The notes beneath the pieces were generated by a model, which saw only the letters and a program-made list of their open reading frames with translations, searched no databases and was not told the origin of the DNA. The position numbers were made by a program, and so were the translations under genes. From UMGS1851 sp900555605 (lineage in GTDB: Bacteria > Bacillota > Clostridia > UBA1212 > UBA1255), in NCBI GenBank assembly GCA_902472555.1, contig CABROF010000062.1:1-14935 (forward strand): a stretch of DNA of 14,935 nucleotides. Direction: 5' to 3'. Position 1 is the first letter of the stretch. Each line of letters starts with the position of its first letter. This document shows, piece after piece, positions 1 through 6,156 of the stretch.

Positions 1-765
1 CCGGCACCTGCGCCGGCCGTATGGACTGCGGATTCGTATCAAAGCGATGAAATTTCAATCAAGATAGAGACAGTGGTCACCGGCGCCGGAGAAGATCTGG
101 TGACCTATTATGCCGCAGATATTCGGATTGCAAATATTGAATGTATCCGTACTGCCTTCGCACATGATACCTATGGTAAAAATTATGCGCAGAGCGTGCT
201 GCAGATCGGGCGTGCGCACAATGCGATTCTGGCAATCTCCGGAGATTCCTACGGATTAATGGAGCGGGGCGTTGTCGTGCGCAACGGCAGGCTTTACCGT
301 TCCGAAAAAAATGCGTCAGACATCTGTGTCCTGTATTACGACGGCACCATGGAAACCCTCTCGCCCGGCGACTATGAGGAGGAGGCGCTTAAGGAGTATC
401 TGATCAGCAAAGGCGCCTATCAGGCGTGGTGTTTTGGACCTATGCTGCTGGATCAGGACGGAAAGGCGCTTACAAATTTCAATACCTCCAGCTATCTGCT
501 GTCAAAGCATCCCCGCTGCGCCATCGGGTATTATGAACCGGGGCACTATGTATTTCTCATCGTAGACGGCAGGCAGAGCCATTCAAATGGTCTGAGTATG
601 CGGGAGCTGGCCCTTCTTATGGAAGCGCTGGGCTGCCGCACGGCCTACAATTTAGACGGAGGCCGCATTGCATTGATGACGTTTGCCGGCCAGGTTTATA
701 CAAAGCCCTCTAATTCCGGCCGGGATGTCAGCGATATCATTTATATTGGAGAGCGAAACGAATGA
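1..765 (+). CDS. Phosphodiester glycosidase family protein (NAGPA/DUF2233), 5' truncated by window
   Basis: The reading frame is open from base 1 to the stop at 763-765, so the gene starts upstream of the window; the internal GTG at 73 is unlikely to be the start. The visible part is about 254 residues. It begins with a Pro/Ala-rich stretch, probably a linker after a signal or membrane anchor, followed by the NAGPA fold. Recognisable family landmarks are AISGDSYG near the start of the domain, the CFGPMLLDQDGK segment, HPRCAIGYY, and near the C-terminus YNLDGGR followed by VSDIIYIG. Family members cleave GlcNAc-phosphodiester or related bonds, and bacterial ones are usually exported and thought to act on cell-surface polymers. 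Oddity: the usual LDGGGS active-site loop reads LDGGRI, so the third glycine is replaced by arginine. The next gene overlaps it by 4 bp (ATGA), implying translational coupling. Family assignment is firm; the substrate is unknown. Confidence 0.85.
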   Translation, partial: PAPAPAVWTADSYQSDEISIKIETVVTGAGEDLVTYYAADIRIANIECIRTAFAHDTYGKNYAQSVLQIGRAHNAILAISGDSYGLMERGVVVRNGRLYRSEKNASDICVLYYDGTMETLSPGDYEEEALKEYLISKGAYQAWCFGPMLLDQDGKALTNFNTSSYLLSKHPRCAIGYYEPGHYVFLIVDGRQSHSNGLSMRELALLMEALGCRTAYNLDGGRIALMTFAGQVYTKPSNSGRDVSDIIYIGERNE

Positions 766-974
766 AATTTCCGCAGGGACTGAAACGGCTGCTGCCGCAT
801 CTGACAAATATATTGGCAATCATGCTGGTGGTTCTTCTGATCATGGACTATTATAATCCTTTTATGGATTTTCTGGATAACAGCATAGCGGCGGCCCTGC
901 AGTGGGCGCTCTGCATTTTAACAATCACGCTTTCCGTCGCCACGATTTACCGGAACTGGAGAAGCCGCAGATAG
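762..974 (+). CDS. Small two-helix membrane protein coupled to the phosphodiester glycosidase
   Basis: This 70-residue protein starts with an ATG that overlaps the stop of the preceding gene (ATGA). It has a basic N-terminus (MKFPQGLKRLLPHL), a first hydrophobic helix at about residues 15-30, a short segment MDYYNPFMDFLDN at about 28-40, a second helix at about 42-62 and a basic tail ending RNWRSRR. This predicts a hairpin with both ends in the cytoplasm. The start overlap and shared strand suggest it works with the upstream exported glycosidase, perhaps as a membrane partner. I recognise the D-x-x-N-P pattern after the first helix as recurring in small clostridial membrane proteins of unknown function, but this is from memory. 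A possible relic of a related protein lies at 8852-8953. No function can be assigned. Confidence 0.75.
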   Translation: MKFPQGLKRLLPHLTNILAIMLVVLLIMDYYNPFMDFLDNSIAAALQWALCILTITLSVATIYRNWRSRR

Positions 975-1003
975 CCGCCGTTCCGATATCTGGCACATGC
1001 ATC

Positions 1004-1807
1004 TTACATCTGATTCTTATACCGCAGCGGGGAGGCGCCGTATTTTTTTTTAAAGGCGGCAGAAAAATGCGCCACAGACGAAAAGCCGCAGGAATAGGCA
1101 ATCTCTGTAATATTATGCCGGTTTGCGCTGAGCATCCGGCAGGCAGCGGTCAGCCGGTACTCGATTAGGTACTGCTGCGGAGAAATCCCTGTATCTGACA
1201 GAAACAGGCGGTATAGATAGGAGCGGTCCAGTCCCACATGCCTGGCAATATCCGATACCGTAATGTGATAATTATAATTTTGTTCGATATAGTTGACTGC
1301 CTCTGAGATATAGGTATTGCGGTCCGGCCCCAGACGCAGCAGCCGCTGCTGCATCTGGGAGAGATTCTTGTTATGAATGGAGAAAAATCGATAAAGCAGG
1401 GACAGCAGCCCGCAGCGGTCCGCGTTGCCGGAAAGGCTGATTCTGTTCATTTCCGCTAAAACACGTTCCGTTTGTTTCAGCGGGGAATGAAAGGTCAGCT
1501 CCGGTGATTTCATCCCCGCTTCCGCCAGCAGTGCAGCGGCCTCCCCTCCGTAAAATCCAAACCAATAATATTCCCATGGATCATCATGGTCCGCTTTATA
1601 TACCGTAGTGACAAAGGGCTCTATCAAAAAGCCCTGCCCTGCCTGCAGCGCGTAAGTTGTTCCGCCTACCGTATAAGTACCACAGCCGGAAACAGCATAA
1701 TGGATCAGAAAATGATTGCGGACCGCCGGACCGTATTTATGATCCGGGGGCGTTTTCTGATATCCGCATTGATAGATGGTTAATTTATCCTCCATATCAA
1801 TCCCCAT
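1004..1807 (-). CDS. AraC/XylS-family transcriptional regulator (cupin sensor plus two HTH motifs)
   Basis: This 267-residue protein has the classic AraC layout. An N-terminal cupin-like effector domain spans about residues 15-110 (RNHFLIHYAVSGCGTYTVGG, then LQAGQGFLIEP). The C-terminal DNA-binding domain spans about 167-267, with a first helix-turn-helix ITVSDIARHVGLDRSYLYRLF and a second NITEIAYSCGFSSVAHFSAAF, followed by the conserved KKYGASPLRYK. The ATG at 1805-1807 is preceded by AGGAGGT (1818-1824) at 10-nt spacing. A second in-frame ATG lies five codons in (MEDKLT). The gene is divergent from the GH4 glycosidase at 2171 and convergent with the small membrane protein gene ending at 974. 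By analogy with MsmR/RafR-type regulators it probably controls the divergent GH4 gene in response to an alpha-galactoside. That link rests on gene order only. Confidence 0.9.
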   Translation of the reverse strand: MGIDMEDKLTIYQCGYQKTPPDHKYGPAVRNHFLIHYAVSGCGTYTVGGTTYALQAGQGFLIEPFVTTVYKADHDDPWEYYWFGFYGGEAAALLAEAGMKSPELTFHSPLKQTERVLAEMNRISLSGNADRCGLLSLLYRFFSIHNKNLSQMQQRLLRLGPDRNTYISEAVNYIEQNYNYHITVSDIARHVGLDRSYLYRLFLSDTGISPQQYLIEYRLTAACRMLSANRHNITEIAYSCGFSSVAHFSAAFKKKYGASPLRYKNQM

Positions 1808-1834
1808 TTCGCGCGAGACCTCCTGTCCGCAGAT

Positions 1835-1863
1835 ATCATAGCAGGCATCTTTATAAAATACAA
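1835..1863 (-). promoter_or_regulatory. Predicted sigma-A promoter for the AraC gene at 1004-1807
   Basis: Read on the minus strand, TTGTAT (1858-1863) is followed by a 17-nt spacer and TATGAT (1835-1840), with TGC directly before the -10 hexamer (extended -10). Transcription would start near 1828, leaving a leader of about 20 nt that contains the AGGAGGT ribosome binding site at 1818-1824. Predicted by eye. Confidence 0.5.
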
Positions 1864-1907
1864 TCTACAAATACAACATATATATAAAAAAACACAACAT
1901 GGCGCTA

Positions 1908-1936
1908 TTGGAATAAAAGACGGGAAATCATATACT
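1908..1936 (+). promoter_or_regulatory. Predicted sigma-A promoter for the GH4 hydrolase gene
   Basis: TTGGAA (1908-1913), a 17-nt spacer and TATACT (1931-1936) give a good match to the vegetative consensus on the plus strand. The start point would be near 1943, leaving an unusually long leader of about 228 nt before the ATG at 2171. The region just upstream is AT-rich with two ACAACAT copies (1875-1881 and 1894-1900), which could be regulator half-sites. Confidence 0.5.
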
Positions 1937-1940
1937 GTGC

Positions 1941-1960
1941 ATGTCGGCGCAAGCGGACAT
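1941..1960. promoter_or_regulatory. Quasi-palindrome at the predicted GH4 transcription start (operator candidate)
   Basis: The 20-bp segment has outer arms ATGTC and GACAT that are perfectly complementary, with further symmetric G/C matches inside (ATGTCGG against CGGACAT, 6 of 7 positions). It begins about 5 bp downstream of the predicted -10 of the GH4 promoter, a typical position for a repressor operator. It could equally form a small hairpin at the 5' end of the transcript. Which protein, if any, binds is unknown. Confidence 0.3.
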
Positions 1961-2170
1961 AGCAAAATAAATGTAACATGAAAGCAAAGAAGCGCCAAAC
2001 CCGCGGCATCTGCCTCATTCTTCTGAACCAGCGGCTAAAGCAGAGGGTTTTGTTTTGCGGTACGCGGATTTCTTTCATGGCTGCAGAACAGGCGCACAGC
2101 CGGCGGCCTCCGCCAATACTGGCACCGGGCGGCGGCACGGCGGCTGAATTGAAAAAGGAGGCGGATATTT
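1961..2170 (+). other. Long 5' leader of the GH4 gene, no recognised RNA element
   Basis: About 210 nt of the predicted GH4 transcript lie between the operator candidate and the start codon. The segment at 2098-2150 is very GC-rich and contains a short GGCGG/CCGCC hairpin. I recognise no riboswitch or T-box. A 66-codon frame starts at ATG 1978 and runs 8 nt into the GH4 gene, but it has no ribosome binding site and I do not call it a gene. Confidence 0.35.
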
Positions 2171-3481
2171 ATGTTTAAAGTTACCTTTGTCGGAGCAGGA
2201 AGCACGGTTTTTGCAAAAAATGTGTTGGGCGATTGTATCCTGACGCCGGAGCTCGGGCCCTTTGAGATTTGTCTGTATGACATTGACCCGGTCAGGCTGG
2301 CAGACTCCAAAGCAATGCTGGATAACATCAACAAAAATCACAATGGACTGGCGGATATCAAAGCAACGCTGGACCGCAGGGAGGCGCTTGCCGGTGCAAA
2401 ATATGTGGTAAATGCCATCCAGGTCGGCGGATATGAGCCATCGACTGTCATTGACTTTGAGATTCCGAAGAAATACGGCCTGCGGCAGACCATCGCCGAT
2501 ACATTAGGAATCGGCGGTATTTTCCGGGCGCTTCGGACCATTCCCGTTATGGAAGAAATTGCAAAGGATATGGAAGCAGTATGTCCGGATGCGCTTTTTA
2601 TCAATTACAGCAATCCCATGGCCATGCTCAGCGGCTATATGCAGCGGTTTACGAAAATTAAAACCGTCGGTCTCTGCCACAGCGTACAGAGCTGCGCCTC
2701 CGGACTGCTTTCTCTGCTCCAGATGCACGAATACGTATCAAACTGCAAATGGGAGATCGCCGGTATCAATCATCAGGCGTGGCTTTTAAAGATTACGGAT
2801 AAAAACGGCCGCGACCTCTATCCGGAAATCAAGAGACGTTCGCTGCATCCCACGCCGGATATTCCGAATGCAGACCTGGTACGCCGCGATATTATGCATC
2901 GCTTTGGTTATTATGTGACAGAGTCCTCGGAGCACTCTTCGGAATATCTGCCCTGGTATATCAAAGAAAAATATCCGGAGCTCATTGAGCGGTATCAAAT
3001 CCCGCTGGACGAATATCCGAGACGCTGCATCGCACAGATCGACGGCTGGAGTAAAATGCGTGAAGCCCTTGTGAATGATACCGCGCTGACGCACAATAAA
3101 ACACACGAATTTGCCTCCTATATTATCGGCGCAATGGAATCCGACCGGCCTTACCGGATCCACGGCAATGTCCTGAATACCGGCCTGATTACGAATCTGC
3201 CGCAGAACGCATGTGTCGAGGTTCCCTGCCTGGTGGATCAAAACGGCATCAATCCTTGTGTTGTCGGCGATCTGCCGGAGCAATGCGCAGCCTTGAACCG
3301 GACCAACATCAACGTGCAGCTTCTGACGATTGAAGCAGCCGTAACACGGAAGAAAGATTACATTTATATGGCGGCCATGCTGGATCCGCACACCGGCGCC
3401 GAATTATCCCAGGATGAAATTACGGCAATGTGTGATGACCTAATTGCGGCCCACGGCTCTTATCTCCCGGAATACTTCTGA
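2171..3481 (+). CDS. Glycoside hydrolase family 4, alpha-galactosidase (MelA-like)
   Basis: This 436-residue protein has the GH4 layout: an N-terminal Rossmann fold with the NAD-binding GAGST motif at residues 8-12, the TIADTLGIGGIFRALRTI block at 107-124, and YSNPM at 146-150. GH4 enzymes hydrolyse glycosides by an NAD- and Mn-dependent oxidation-elimination mechanism in the cytoplasm. The metal-ligand motif CHSVQ at 169-173 is the form known from MelA-type alpha-galactosidases; other GH4 specificities carry different residues there. H201 in GINHQAW is the second expected metal ligand. Length is close to E. coli MelA. AAGGAGG (2155-2161) lies 9 nt before the ATG. It is divergent from an AraC regulator, with no sugar transporter beside it, so the uptake system must be encoded elsewhere. 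Family is near certain and alpha-galactosidase is the best specificity call. Confidence 0.92.
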   Translation: MFKVTFVGAGSTVFAKNVLGDCILTPELGPFEICLYDIDPVRLADSKAMLDNINKNHNGLADIKATLDRREALAGAKYVVNAIQVGGYEPSTVIDFEIPKKYGLRQTIADTLGIGGIFRALRTIPVMEEIAKDMEAVCPDALFINYSNPMAMLSGYMQRFTKIKTVGLCHSVQSCASGLLSLLQMHEYVSNCKWEIAGINHQAWLLKITDKNGRDLYPEIKRRSLHPTPDIPNADLVRRDIMHRFGYYVTESSEHSSEYLPWYIKEKYPELIERYQIPLDEYPRRCIAQIDGWSKMREALVNDTALTHNKTHEFASYIIGAMESDRPYRIHGNVLNTGLITNLPQNACVEVPCLVDQNGINPCVVGDLPEQCAALNRTNINVQLLTIEAAVTRKKDYIYMAAMLDPHTGAELSQDEITAMCDDLIAAHGSYLPEYF

Positions 3482-3504
3482 TCATTTCACGCATCTGTTC
3501 ACGC

Positions 3505-3549
3505 GGACGCCGGTCTGTCCGGTAAGCTGTACTGCGGCTTCCGGCGTCC
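3505..3549 (+). terminator. Hairpin downstream of the GH4 gene, possible terminator
   Basis: Perfect 9-bp arms GGACGCCGG (3505-3513) and CCGGCGTCC (3541-3549) enclose a 27-nt loop, starting 24 nt after the GH4 stop. Only a short T run follows (TTTT at about 3560), so this is a weak intrinsic terminator at best, perhaps acting together with the next hairpin. Confidence 0.4.
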
Positions 3550-3563
3550 TGATTGTCCGTTTT

Positions 3564-3632
3564 CTGCAGCATTTGACAGCGCTGTGCATCCTCTTTTTTA
3601 CGCGAGGCAGGCGTCAAATGCTGCAGCTTTAT
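3564..3632 (+). terminator. 14-bp perfect inverted repeat with a T-rich tail, possible terminator
   Basis: Arms CTGCAGCATTTGAC (3564-3577) and GTCAAATGCTGCAG (3613-3626) are exact reverse complements separated by 35 nt, and are followed by CTTTATTTTA. This could be the main terminator of the GH4 transcript. The long loop is unusual for a terminator, so a protein-binding site or mobile-element remnant is also possible. Confidence 0.4.
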
Positions 3633-3730
3633 TTTACACCGCGCGCTTCGCATCTCAACAATTAAAAATCCCTTTATAACTTAAAATTTATCCCTCCGTT
3701 CCTCCGGGGTGCCTTTTTCCCAGCATAATC

Positions 3731-3766
3731 CTGCCTTGCGGGATTCCCCGTTTCCTCGCAAGGCAG
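3731..3766. repeat. Strong hairpin of unknown role
   Basis: Arms CTGCCTTGCG (3731-3740) and CGCAAGGCAG (3757-3766) pair perfectly over 10 bp. An inner GGA/TCC pairing after a one-base bulge extends this to about 13 bp around a 9-nt loop. No T tract follows on either strand, so it is not an ordinary terminator. It lies about 200 bp upstream of sigK, in neither flanking gene. Confidence 0.4.
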
Positions 3767-3962
3767 CGCCGGATAAAGACTGCCGCTGCTCTTTGATTCA
3801 GAATTTTTCAAAAAATAAAAATCAGACAGACACAGCCGGGCATGTTCCGCGCATATATTGCTTATGAACGATATCTGCAATCGCAAGCACTATAAATTTG
3901 TCCTATAAAACAAGTTTTTCGACAAGTATAGCGGCTTCGTTTATATATAGGGAGGGCTACAT

Positions 3963-4622
3963 TTGGGCATGTCGGGTTTTGTCACAGGAGGGAATCTATT
4001 TCCGAAACCATTGTCTGCAGAAGAAGAAGCATTCTATTTGGATCAATATGCCGCGGGGGATGCAAATGCACGGAATATTCTGATCGAGCACAATCTGCGC
4101 CTGGTAGCACATATCGTAAAAAAATATACTTCCCAAAATACCGGTTCCGAAGATCTGATCTCCATCGGCACCATCGGTCTGATCAAAGCAGTTTCGACGT
4201 TTAATAAAGAAAAGGGCAGCAGACTTGGGACTTATGCCGTTCGCTGCATCGAAAATGAAGTTTTGATGTACATCCGTGCAGGCAAAAAATACAATAACGA
4301 GGTTTCCATCGACGAGCCGGTGGGAATCGACCGGGAAGGCAATGAAATCGCGCTGATGGACCTGCTCAGCTGCGAGGAAGACGAAATCTTTGATTCTATC
4401 GATAAAAAGCTGCAGACCAAAAGGCTGTATGAAGTCATTAAATCTTGTCTTCAGGAACGTGAGCGCGTAATCATTGAGCTCAGGTACGGACTGCTCAACG
4501 GCATAGAGCGCACACAAAAGGAGGTCGGTAAGATGCTGGGGATTTCCCGTTCCTATGTAAGCCGAATCGAAAAGCATGCATTAGAAAAGCTGCAAAGCGC
4601 CTTTGACAAGCCGGGTATGTAA
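3963..4622 (+). CDS. sigK: RNA polymerase sporulation sigma factor SigK, no pro-sequence
   Basis: This 219-residue sigma-70 family protein directs late gene expression in the mother cell during spore coat formation. The SigK signature FPKPLS is at residues 13-18, followed by ARNILIEHNLRLVAHIVKKY (36-55) and the core-binding/-10 region to about 106 (DLISIGTIGLIKA, YAVRCIENEVLMYIRA). Region 4 is at about 160-215, with the helix-turn-helix QKEVGKMLGISRSYVSRIEK. GGAGGG (3951-3956) is 6 nt before the TTG at 3963 and 12 nt before the ATG at 3969, so TTG is the better start. An in-frame TAG at 3948-3950 rules out an upstream extension. The protein therefore begins about where mature B. subtilis SigK begins and lacks the roughly 20-residue hydrophobic pro-sequence. 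The gene is intact, with no skin-type insertion. C. difficile SigK is a known case without a pro-sequence. Confidence 0.93.
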   Translation: MGMSGFVTGGNLFPKPLSAEEEAFYLDQYAAGDANARNILIEHNLRLVAHIVKKYTSQNTGSEDLISIGTIGLIKAVSTFNKEKGSRLGTYAVRCIENEVLMYIRAGKKYNNEVSIDEPVGIDREGNEIALMDLLSCEEDEIFDSIDKKLQTKRLYEVIKSCLQERERVIIELRYGLLNGIERTQKEVGKMLGISRSYVSRIEKHALEKLQSAFDKPGM

Positions 4623-4650
4623 AACGCGGCGGCTCAGCAAAGCAGCATGT

Positions 4651-4694
4651 AAAAATAAAAACCGGGCGGGCCTGCATTCAGCAAGCGCGCCCGG
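4651..4694 (-). terminator. Intrinsic terminator of the twin surface-protein operon
   Basis: On the minus strand the stem CCGGGCG (4688-4694) pairs with CGCCCGG (4662-4668) and is followed directly by TTTTTATTTTT (4651-4661). It lies 95 nt beyond the stop of the minus-strand gene ending at 4789 and 29 nt from the end of sigK. On the plus strand the same stem has no T tract, though it might still help end sigK transcription. Nothing else is seen between 4695 and 4788. Confidence 0.8.
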
Positions 4695-4788
4695 CCTGAC
4701 GCCAATACGTTATCGGCAGCCGTTCAAATCCGTATTCGGCTTCTCTTTTCAGGGCCTGTTATGTTCCTCTGCCGATTATCCGCCCGGC

Positions 4789-6114
4789 TTATGAGGATAC
4801 CTTTCCGCCGCTTCTTTTTTTCATCCGGAATATAAGGCTGATGCAAAGGCAGCCTGCGAATGCCGGCGCAAAATAGAAGAGCAGAGACAGCGTGCTGTCA
4901 CCTGTAGGCGCAATCGGCTCTGTGGCGGGAGGCGTCGCAGGCTCCGGTTCCGTGCCGGTCTCTTCATAATGCGCGCTCTTTACATAGATTCTGGCATCAT
5001 GCGCCAGCAGCCCCAGTCGGCCGCCGATGATGTCCGCAGCAGCCAGCGCAGCGATCTCTTTTCCGTTCAGCGAAAGTTTCGCTTCCCCGGTCTCAGCATC
5101 ATAGGACAGGGTAAAGGTATAACGCATCGGATCAGCCCCCTTATCCTTCAAAACAGGGCAAATCTCATCCGCCTCCAGCTTCCTGCCGATATATTCCTGA
5201 TCGCGGATATTATACACGACACTTTGCTCGTCCACCATAAAGATAACGCATTCTTTCTGGGGATCTGCGGTGCTGTCGGTAAACGCCGGTGCGCCGAAGG
5301 CAATTCCGAACCCATATCCTTCAATTCTTTCCATTTCCGCAGCATACACAAAAGATTTTGTTCCGTCCGCGGCTATATCGGAAAAAGCAAAATCAAAGGT
5401 CGTGCGCTCGCCTCCGTCCAGATAGCCCGCCGTTGTAACGGTCCAGCCGGATTTGAATCCCATCCAATTGGTCATATTGGTATCAAAGCCGCCATCCTGA
5501 ACCGAAACAACCGCGCTTTTACACGCAATCCGTGCATCGTGCGCCATTAAGCCAAGCCGTCCCGAAAAATTTTCAGCAGAATTATAAACAGCAACGGTCT
5601 GGCCGTTCAGAGAAAACACCGCGGTTTTCAGCGCTGCGTTGTATTTTACCCGAAATGTAAAGGTATCCGTTGCCTTTTCCGCATCCGTCAGCGCTCTTCC
5701 CACCGGTCCCGTAACGGATGCATTATCTTTGAACGCGTTGTAATACACATTGCCCGGATCTGCTATAAAATAGAGATATCCGTTCTTGATCCCATCGCGG
5801 GACGCGGCATCCCCGACGCATAGCATCAGGCCCGCGCCGTATCCGGACTTTTTCTGCAGCGTAACGGTATAGGTAAAATCTTTTGTTCCGTCCACCGTAT
5901 AGTTCGAAACCGCAAAATCCTCTACGGTTTGTTCCTCGCCGTCGCAATAGCCTTCATCCGTTGTATTCCAAGTAGATTCCACCCCTGTCCAGCCCTCTAA
6001 ATTGGTTTGAAAGCTGCTTCCTTCCGCTTCGGCAGGAATTGCAGGGCAGCAGACCAGCAGCAGAAGCGCTGCGGCAAAAGCAGTGATTTTTTTAGTACAA
6101 ACCTGATAAAACAT
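4789..6114 (-). CDS. Secreted membrane-anchored protein with two tandem LamG/CBM66-like beta-sandwich domains
   Basis: This 441-residue protein starts with a signal peptide (KK, hydrophobic core, probable cleavage after AEA near residue 30). Two homologous modules follow at about 35-205 and 209-385. Each opens with a W-rich stretch, has DFA(V/F)S near the start, GYG(A/F)G in the middle, and ends in GRLGL(M/L)AHDARI-x-x-KSA, a pattern I associate with concanavalin-type sugar-binding sandwiches such as CBM66. A Pro/Glu/Thr linker leads to PTGD (403-406), a transmembrane helix at about 408-429 and a basic tail MKKRSGGK, which resembles a cell-wall or membrane anchor. There is no catalytic domain. 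AGAGGAGA (6122-6129) supports the ATG at 6114. It is the second gene of an operon, 42 bp after its paralog. Probable role: binding an extracellular polysaccharide or glycan; the ligand is unknown. Confidence 0.8.
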   Translation of the reverse strand: MFYQVCTKKITAFAAALLLLVCCPAIPAEAEGSSFQTNLEGWTGVESTWNTTDEGYCDGEEQTVEDFAVSNYTVDGTKDFTYTVTLQKKSGYGAGLMLCVGDAASRDGIKNGYLYFIADPGNVYYNAFKDNASVTGPVGRALTDAEKATDTFTFRVKYNAALKTAVFSLNGQTVAVYNSAENFSGRLGLMAHDARIACKSAVVSVQDGGFDTNMTNWMGFKSGWTVTTAGYLDGGERTTFDFAFSDIAADGTKSFVYAAEMERIEGYGFGIAFGAPAFTDSTADPQKECVIFMVDEQSVVYNIRDQEYIGRKLEADEICPVLKDKGADPMRYTFTLSYDAETGEAKLSLNGKEIAALAAADIIGGRLGLLAHDARIYVKSAHYEETGTEPEPATPPATEPIAPTGDSTLSLLFYFAPAFAGCLCISLIFRMKKRSGGKVSS

Positions 6115-6156
6115 TGTAATTTCTCCTCTTCTGTCAGCAATATCGATTCCATTTGC

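Larger units (their letters stand above)
3482..3962. other. 481-bp gene-free region with several inverted repeats
   Basis: No convincing gene is present on either strand; the open frames here lack ribosome binding sites and family motifs. The region holds three inverted repeats (listed separately), AT-rich patches at 3660-3690 and 3800-3830, and the sigK upstream sequence. A weak sigma-E-like element may lie at 3870-3897 (GATATCT, 13 nt, CTATAAAT), which would fit sigK control, but the match to the CATACA-type -10 is poor. I found no tRNA and no known small RNA. Confidence 0.5.

Noticed and set aside
1978..2178. Plus-strand 66-codon frame overlapping the GH4 start as a possible leader peptide gene
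   Set aside because: No Shine-Dalgarno sequence precedes its ATG, its composition is unusual, and it overlaps the GH4 start in another frame.
2786..3391. 201-codon minus-strand frame inside the GH4 gene
   Set aside because: Antisense to a gene with strong family motifs; no motif or start signal of its own.
3674..3886. Minus-strand 70-codon frame in the gap before sigK
   Set aside because: It runs through a strong hairpin, has no convincing ribosome binding site and no family-like composition.
3919..3947. TCGACA-N17-TATATA, a sigma-A-like promoter just before sigK
   Set aside because: Transcription would start near 3954, inside the ribosome binding site GGAGGG, leaving no usable leader; sigK is also normally read by sigma-E.
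3996..4577. 193-codon minus-strand frame inside sigK
   Set aside because: Complementary to the well-conserved sigma factor, with no recognisable motif.
3963..4622. skin-type prophage interruption of sigK
   Set aside because: The gene is continuous from region 2 through region 4, and no recombinase gene is nearby.
4969..5550. 193-codon plus-strand frame opposite the surface-protein gene
   Set aside because: It mirrors the repetitive module coding sequence, has no ribosome binding site, and a similar shadow frame appears opposite the paralog.
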